Assembly (NCBI GenBank): GCA_023667315.1
Contig: JAMPAI010000004.1
Span: forward strand, 124,001-188,000
Origin: Ruminococcus flavefaciens
GTDB taxonomy: Bacteria; Bacteroidota; Bacteroidia; Bacteroidales; P3
Direction: 5' to 3'
Length of the DNA: 64,000 nt
Part shown: in pieces, positions 60,326-64,000 of the stretch
Numbering within the stretch: the first letter of the stretch is position 1
Layout of the letters: each line of letters begins with the position of its first letter
Translations under genes and position numbers: made by a program
Notes under the pieces: generated by a model
What the model was told of the DNA's origin: nothing
The model's input: the letters and a program-made list of their open reading frames with translations, nothing else
The model's database searches: none

Positions 60326-62830
60326 ATGTTCAAGATTTCATGGGATAATAAGACCGGAGGTGTGGCGTTATCAAACAAGATTATGCCAGATTCACTAGGC
60401 GTTTCCCCGCGTCCTGTATTCTTTGAGGAGTTGGATTTATTGGGATTGAATAAGAAAGGGTATAAGTATCCACATTGTCAAGAACCCCTTATGTGGGCTT
60501 GTAATAAGCAATATTTCTACAGGGGCGAACTGATGTTTGAGGCTAAGGGTGCCAATGTGTATGATTCCGCTCAAATAGTGTTTCAAGAAGGGAAGCAAAA
60601 GGCATCATTAAAACCTGTGGACGTGAAAAGTATGCTGGCTCGTTGCAGGGATGAGATGTTCTTGTTAGAAACAGAAGCAATAGAGTTTATTCGCGATATC
60701 TATCTGCAATATGTTGATGCAGCTAAAAAGGTAGCGGCTATTAAGTCCAATCAGTTAGATTTTGAAGTATTGGCGCAAAAGGTTGCGAAAGTAGCCAAAA
60801 AGAAAATGGCCATTGTGAAGCAAGACTGTGATAGTTTTGATATTATGCCATTGGAAACGGCGAAAGAACAGGGAAAGCGTACCTATGCTACGACGAAAAT
60901 CGATGTTTTTCTTGCTTCATTTTCAGGCGGCAAGGATAGCCAAGTGGTGCTTGACCTTTGCACGCGCGCGATTCCTCCACAGGCTTTTGAAGTGATCTAT
61001 AGTGATACCGGCTATGAACTTCCTTCTTCGTTGGAACTATATGAAGAAGTAAGAAAGCATTACCAAAAGCTTTATCCGGAACTTTCGTTCCGCATAGCAA
61101 GAAACCATGAGAATGTGCTGAATTATTGGGATAAGATTGGAACTCCTAGCGATACACATCGTTGGTGCTGTTCCGTGATGAAGACGGCTCCACTCTATAG
61201 AATGTTAAAGGTTAATGGTGGCAATAAACAGGCGAGAGTTTTGGCTTTTGAAGGGACAAGGGGCGAGGAAAGTAGTCGTCGCTTTGGTTATGAACGAATA
61301 GGAAAAGGCGTAAAACATTCGAATGTCATAAACGCTAGACCTATCCACTATTGGAATACAACAGAGGTCTTTCTCTATTTGCTTAAATACAATATCCCTT
61401 TCAATCAGGTTTATCGAATAGGAAAGCCAAGAGTTGGATGTCTGATTTGCCCATTTTCGTCTGAGTGGGATGATATGATTGTTAATACGATTTATCCTAA
61501 ACAACTTAATCCCTTCTTAAAAAGAATTGAGGATTGGGCTAAATCTCGCGACATTCCAAACATGGAGGAGTATATCAAAAATCATAAGTGGAAGATTCGG
61601 GCAAGCGGTAAAAACATGGATATAGTCAAAAGTGTTTCTTTTGTTCAAGATAAGATGCAGCTAAAGGGTAAATCCTCCAATGCTTCTTACCCCATCGAAA
61701 CATGGTTTCCCGTACTTGGTGCTTGTGTGATAGATAAAAAGAGTAAAAAAACATACAAAGGTGAATTAAACATCAAAAACAATATATATCCGTTTGAAAT
61801 AGAGGAAAAGGACAAGAATCTTTGCGAATTTACCATTAATGGCATCGCAGATCCGATCTTAATAGGACTGTTGAAAAGAACTATTTATAAGTCGGTCTAT
61901 TGCATACAATGCGAAGCCTGTGAAGTGGAATGCCCTACAGGGGCTTTAAGTGTCTATCCTAGGATAGACATCGATTCCGCAAAGTGTATTCATTGCCACA
62001 AGTGCCTTGATTTTCACACACGGGGATGTATCGTTGCAGACTCATTAAGCATGTCAGAAAATTCTAATCTCAAATTGGCCAACATTAGTGGCTATGGCAC
62101 ATTCGGCCTCCGTGACGAATGGCTGTCAGAGTTATTTTCAACCAAAGAGGAGTTTTGGGGGAACAATTCCTTGGGGAAAAAGCAAATACCTTCATTTAAA
62201 GCATGGTTGAGAGACGCTGGAATAATAGATCCAAAAGGAAATTTTACAAAATTGGGAAATTTCCTGGCCAGTGTGTACATAGATGTTCCTGTCTTGGTCT
62301 ATGAAATAATTTGGATTAACCTTGCCTATGATTCAACATTGCTAAAGTGGTTCATTGAAAATGTTGAAAACGGTGCAACTTATTCAAAACAAACACTTCA
62401 AGCTGTCTATGAATCTCAATATCATGAGGGGTTTACTACGTTTGAATATGCACTGGGCGCCTTATTTAATTTCTTCGCCACAACACCAATCGGAATAGAA
62501 TTTAATCAGCAAGTTGAAAGCGGGAAAAACGAATATAAAAGAGAGGCCTATCAAGACCTATCACGGATAGCCGTAGCCTATTCGTTGTACAAATACGGAG
62601 AAGAAAATGGAATTAAGACTTTTAGAGTGAATGATCTTTATCGGCCTGAATGCAAGGGGGGTGTATATCGAGAATTTGGTATTGGCAAATCGCAGTTGGA
62701 AAAGCAATTGCGCTCGTTGAATTCAGAGAGCAATCCAGTTCTCACGGCTGAATTAAATATGGGATTAGACCATATTTCATTGCGCGATGACTTGAACGCA
62801 GAAAAAGCGTTGGAAATATTGTTAAATTAG
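60326..62830 (+). CDS. brxP: BrxP-like PAPS-reductase/ferredoxin/DUF4007 fusion (type 4 BREX)
   Basis: This 834-residue cytoplasmic protein has three parts. Residues about 170-440 form a PAPS-reductase-type ATP pyrophosphatase domain with PP-loop SGGKDS at 200-205 and cysteines at 281, 282, 372 and 375 that could hold a cluster. Around 515-570 is a ferredoxin-like region with CIQCEACEVEC (526, 529, 532, 536) followed by a second, oddly spaced set CIHCHKC plus C568. From about 590 to the end is a DUF4007-like helical region. Type 4 BREX systems use a PAPS-reductase gene (brxP) in place of the usual methylase, and the next gene fits BrxC. A sulfur-based DNA or nucleotide modification is plausible but unproven. 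Closely related domains occur in DndC. Confidence 0.7.
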   Translation: MFKISWDNKTGGVALSNKIMPDSLGVSPRPVFFEELDLLGLNKKGYKYPHCQEPLMWACNKQYFYRGELMFEAKGANVYDSAQIVFQEGKQKASLKPVDVKSMLARCRDEMFLLETEAIEFIRDIYLQYVDAAKKVAAIKSNQLDFEVLAQKVAKVAKKKMAIVKQDCDSFDIMPLETAKEQGKRTYATTKIDVFLASFSGGKDSQVVLDLCTRAIPPQAFEVIYSDTGYELPSSLELYEEVRKHYQKLYPELSFRIARNHENVLNYWDKIGTPSDTHRWCCSVMKTAPLYRMLKVNGGNKQARVLAFEGTRGEESSRRFGYERIGKGVKHSNVINARPIHYWNTTEVFLYLLKYNIPFNQVYRIGKPRVGCLICPFSSEWDDMIVNTIYPKQLNPFLKRIEDWAKSRDIPNMEEYIKNHKWKIRASGKNMDIVKSVSFVQDKMQLKGKSSNASYPIETWFPVLGACVIDKKSKKTYKGELNIKNNIYPFEIEEKDKNLCEFTINGIADPILIGLLKRTIYKSVYCIQCEACEVECPTGALSVYPRIDIDSAKCIHCHKCLDFHTRGCIVADSLSMSENSNLKLANISGYGTFGLRDEWLSELFSTKEEFWGNNSLGKKQIPSFKAWLRDAGIIDPKGNFTKLGNFLASVYIDVPVLVYEIIWINLAYDSTLLKWFIENVENGATYSKQTLQAVYESQYHEGFTTFEYALGALFNFFATTPIGIEFNQQVESGKNEYKREAYQDLSRIAVAYSLYKYGEENGIKTFRVNDLYRPECKGGVYREFGIGKSQLEKQLRSLNSESNPVLTAELNMGLDHISLRDDLNAEKALEILLN

Positions 62831-62849
62831 CTAAGAATACTTGACAACC

Positions 62850-64000
62850 ATGGCTGAAAAATATTCAGATATAATTACTATTCGTGGTGGTAAAATCGCC
62901 TACAATATACAAGACGAGGAGCAAGAGGCCTGGAAGGATTTTATTGCCAACGATCAGTTTAATGGCATCCTAAAGACTGTCATCAAGTCAGTCAGTGCAA
63001 AAAATATAGATGACCATAAATCTTTCTGGATTGAGGGTACATATGGTACGGGAAAAAGCCATGCCGGAGCCGTTATAAAACACCTTCTCTGCGATGAGAT
63101 TGCCCAAATCAAGGATTATGTGGAGGAAGAATATAAGGATGAGCGATTTAAGGAATTAAAGAGTCAGATTTGGGGATTGCGAGAAAAGGATAAGAAACGC
63201 CTATTCCCTGTGATGCTTTATGGACAAGCCAATATTGCACGAAAAGAAGACCTCTCCCTGCAATTGCAGCGAGCAATTAGTGATGCATTGCGAAAAGCGG
63301 GAATACATATTACGGTCAAAACAGACTTTGAAAATCTCTGTGACCATATCGACGCTCAACCGGAAATGTGGAATCTTTTGATAATGAAAAGTCCGCAATT
63401 GAAGTCGGTGGCTCCAACCGTGGAGAAATTAAAAAGCAAACTTCTGCAGAATGAGTTGGGAACCTATGGTAAAGTAATGGATGCGCAACGAAATGCCGGA
63501 ATTGATGTGCGCATGGAAAGTTCACGCCTGAAGGATTGGTTCTTCGAGGTACAAGACGAATTGGCCAGATCCAAGGATAAATACGGCTATGATGGCTTGC
63601 TGGTTATCTGGGACGAGTTCACTGAAGTTATGACTTCGGAATTGGGCGCCAGCCTTTTGGTTAGCCTTCAAGAGATAGATGAAAATGTGATGAATTTGAA
63701 AAACAATTCTTATTTCTTATATATCTCTCATCCTTCAGCCCTGAACACTCTCTCTGCAGAAGAAAGAGACAAAACAAAGGGGCGTTACCACTATATGCGT
63801 TACCAAATGGAGTCCATTTCGGCTTTTAAGATTATGAGCCGGAAATTTAAATTAGTGAATGGTGCTTCGGAAGAAGATCAGTTAAATTTGGCCAGTCAAT
63901 TTTATAAGAAAAGTTCCAATTTGTTAGACATATATTCGTCGGCATCAGCGAATCCTGAGGAAACCAAACAGGATTTGAAAAAACTTTTTCCATTGCACCC
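62850..64000 (+). CDS. brxC: BrxC-like P-loop ATPase, truncated by window end
   Basis: The reading frame begins at the ATG 62850, 19 bases after the previous stop, and is open for 383 residues to the window edge. It has a Walker A motif GTYGTGKS at residues 63-70 and a Walker B-like LLVIWDEF with D255-E256. The layout and sequence style (KSFWIEGTYGTGKSH) match the large BrxC/PglY ATPases of BREX defence, which are over 1000 residues. It is AT-rich like brxP, and the short gap suggests one operon. The rest of the gene, and probably pglZ and brxL, lie outside the window. Confidence 0.72.
   Translation, partial: MAEKYSDIITIRGGKIAYNIQDEEQEAWKDFIANDQFNGILKTVIKSVSAKNIDDHKSFWIEGTYGTGKSHAGAVIKHLLCDEIAQIKDYVEEEYKDERFKELKSQIWGLREKDKKRLFPVMLYGQANIARKEDLSLQLQRAISDALRKAGIHITVKTDFENLCDHIDAQPEMWNLLIMKSPQLKSVAPTVEKLKSKLLQNELGTYGKVMDAQRNAGIDVRMESSRLKDWFFEVQDELARSKDKYGYDGLLVIWDEFTEVMTSELGASLLVSLQEIDENVMNLKNNSYFLYISHPSALNTLSAEERDKTKGRYHYMRYQMESISAFKIMSRKFKLVNGASEEDQLNLASQFYKKSSNLLDIYSSASANPEETKQDLKKLFPLH

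Noticed and set aside
60326-62830. Assimilatory PAPS reductase (CysH) for sulfate use
   Set aside because: The chain is more than three times longer than CysH, has added ferredoxin and DUF4007-like parts, and is joined to an ATPase gene rather than to sulfate-assimilation genes.

Overview
The window looks like chromosome of a GC-rich Bacteroidota, most likely an anaerobic gut-type member of the Bacteroidales. The evidence is threefold. Near-consensus TAnnTTTG promoter boxes recur upstream of genes. Three secreted proteins end in C-terminal domains of the type used by type IX secretion. The energy genes are anaerobic: 2-oxoglutarate:ferredoxin oxidoreductase, Rnf, a V-type ATPase, phosphate butyryltransferase and the lower arginine/citrulline pathway. 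I cannot name the species.

Layout. 0-2.1 kb: tRNA-Ala, then a UbiA-family prenyltransferase paired with a radical SAM enzyme. 2.1-9.5 kb: a compact housekeeping run (BamD-like lipoprotein, RNA polymerase omega, CoaBC, PorD/DUF4835, RecN, a TPR protein, AroE). 9.4-16.2 kb: mostly minus-strand envelope genes, a LuxC-like acyl-CoA reductase, and a secreted Omp28-like protein with a type IX sorting domain. 16.4-18.0 kb: phosphate butyryltransferase and a MarC-type membrane protein. 18.1-25.6 kb: the V-type ATPase operon E-DUF2764-A-B-D-I-K. 25.7-27.3 kb: an LpxD-like acyltransferase and EF-P. 27.4-38.1 kb: a long minus-strand run korA-korB-purN-rnfBCDGEA-arcC-arcB. 38.3-43.5 kb: a 1748-residue secreted protein with a gliding-type C-terminus. 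43.6-46.4 kb: yceD/DUF177-rpmF-plsX-fabH. 46.4-48.4 kb: a TrmH/SpoU methyltransferase and rpsF-rpsR-rplI. 48.5-58.3 kb: purH, a MscS channel, asd, a lamin-tail secreted protein, a U32 peptidase, a XerC/D recombinase, hpf and mnmE. 58.35-60.3 kb: a small orphan gene, a zinc alcohol dehydrogenase and a short AT-rich gene. 60.3-64 kb: the AT-rich start of a defence locus, cut off by the window edge.

How the parts fit. KorAB reduces ferredoxin while oxidising 2-oxoglutarate. Rnf passes those electrons to NAD and exports ions. The V-ATPase uses or makes an ion gradient, and its K subunit carries all five residues known to bind sodium in the Enterococcus hirae enzyme. ArcB and ArcC add ATP from citrulline. 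The close packing from korA to arcB suggests the ferredoxin, Rnf and carbamoyl-phosphate genes could share transcripts.

The most unusual system is at the right edge. A protein combining a PAPS-reductase-like ATP pyrophosphatase domain, a ferredoxin-like domain and a DUF4007-like domain is followed by a large BrxC-like P-loop ATPase. This matches the start of a type 4 BREX phage-defence locus (brxP-brxC). pglZ and brxL would be expected beyond the window.
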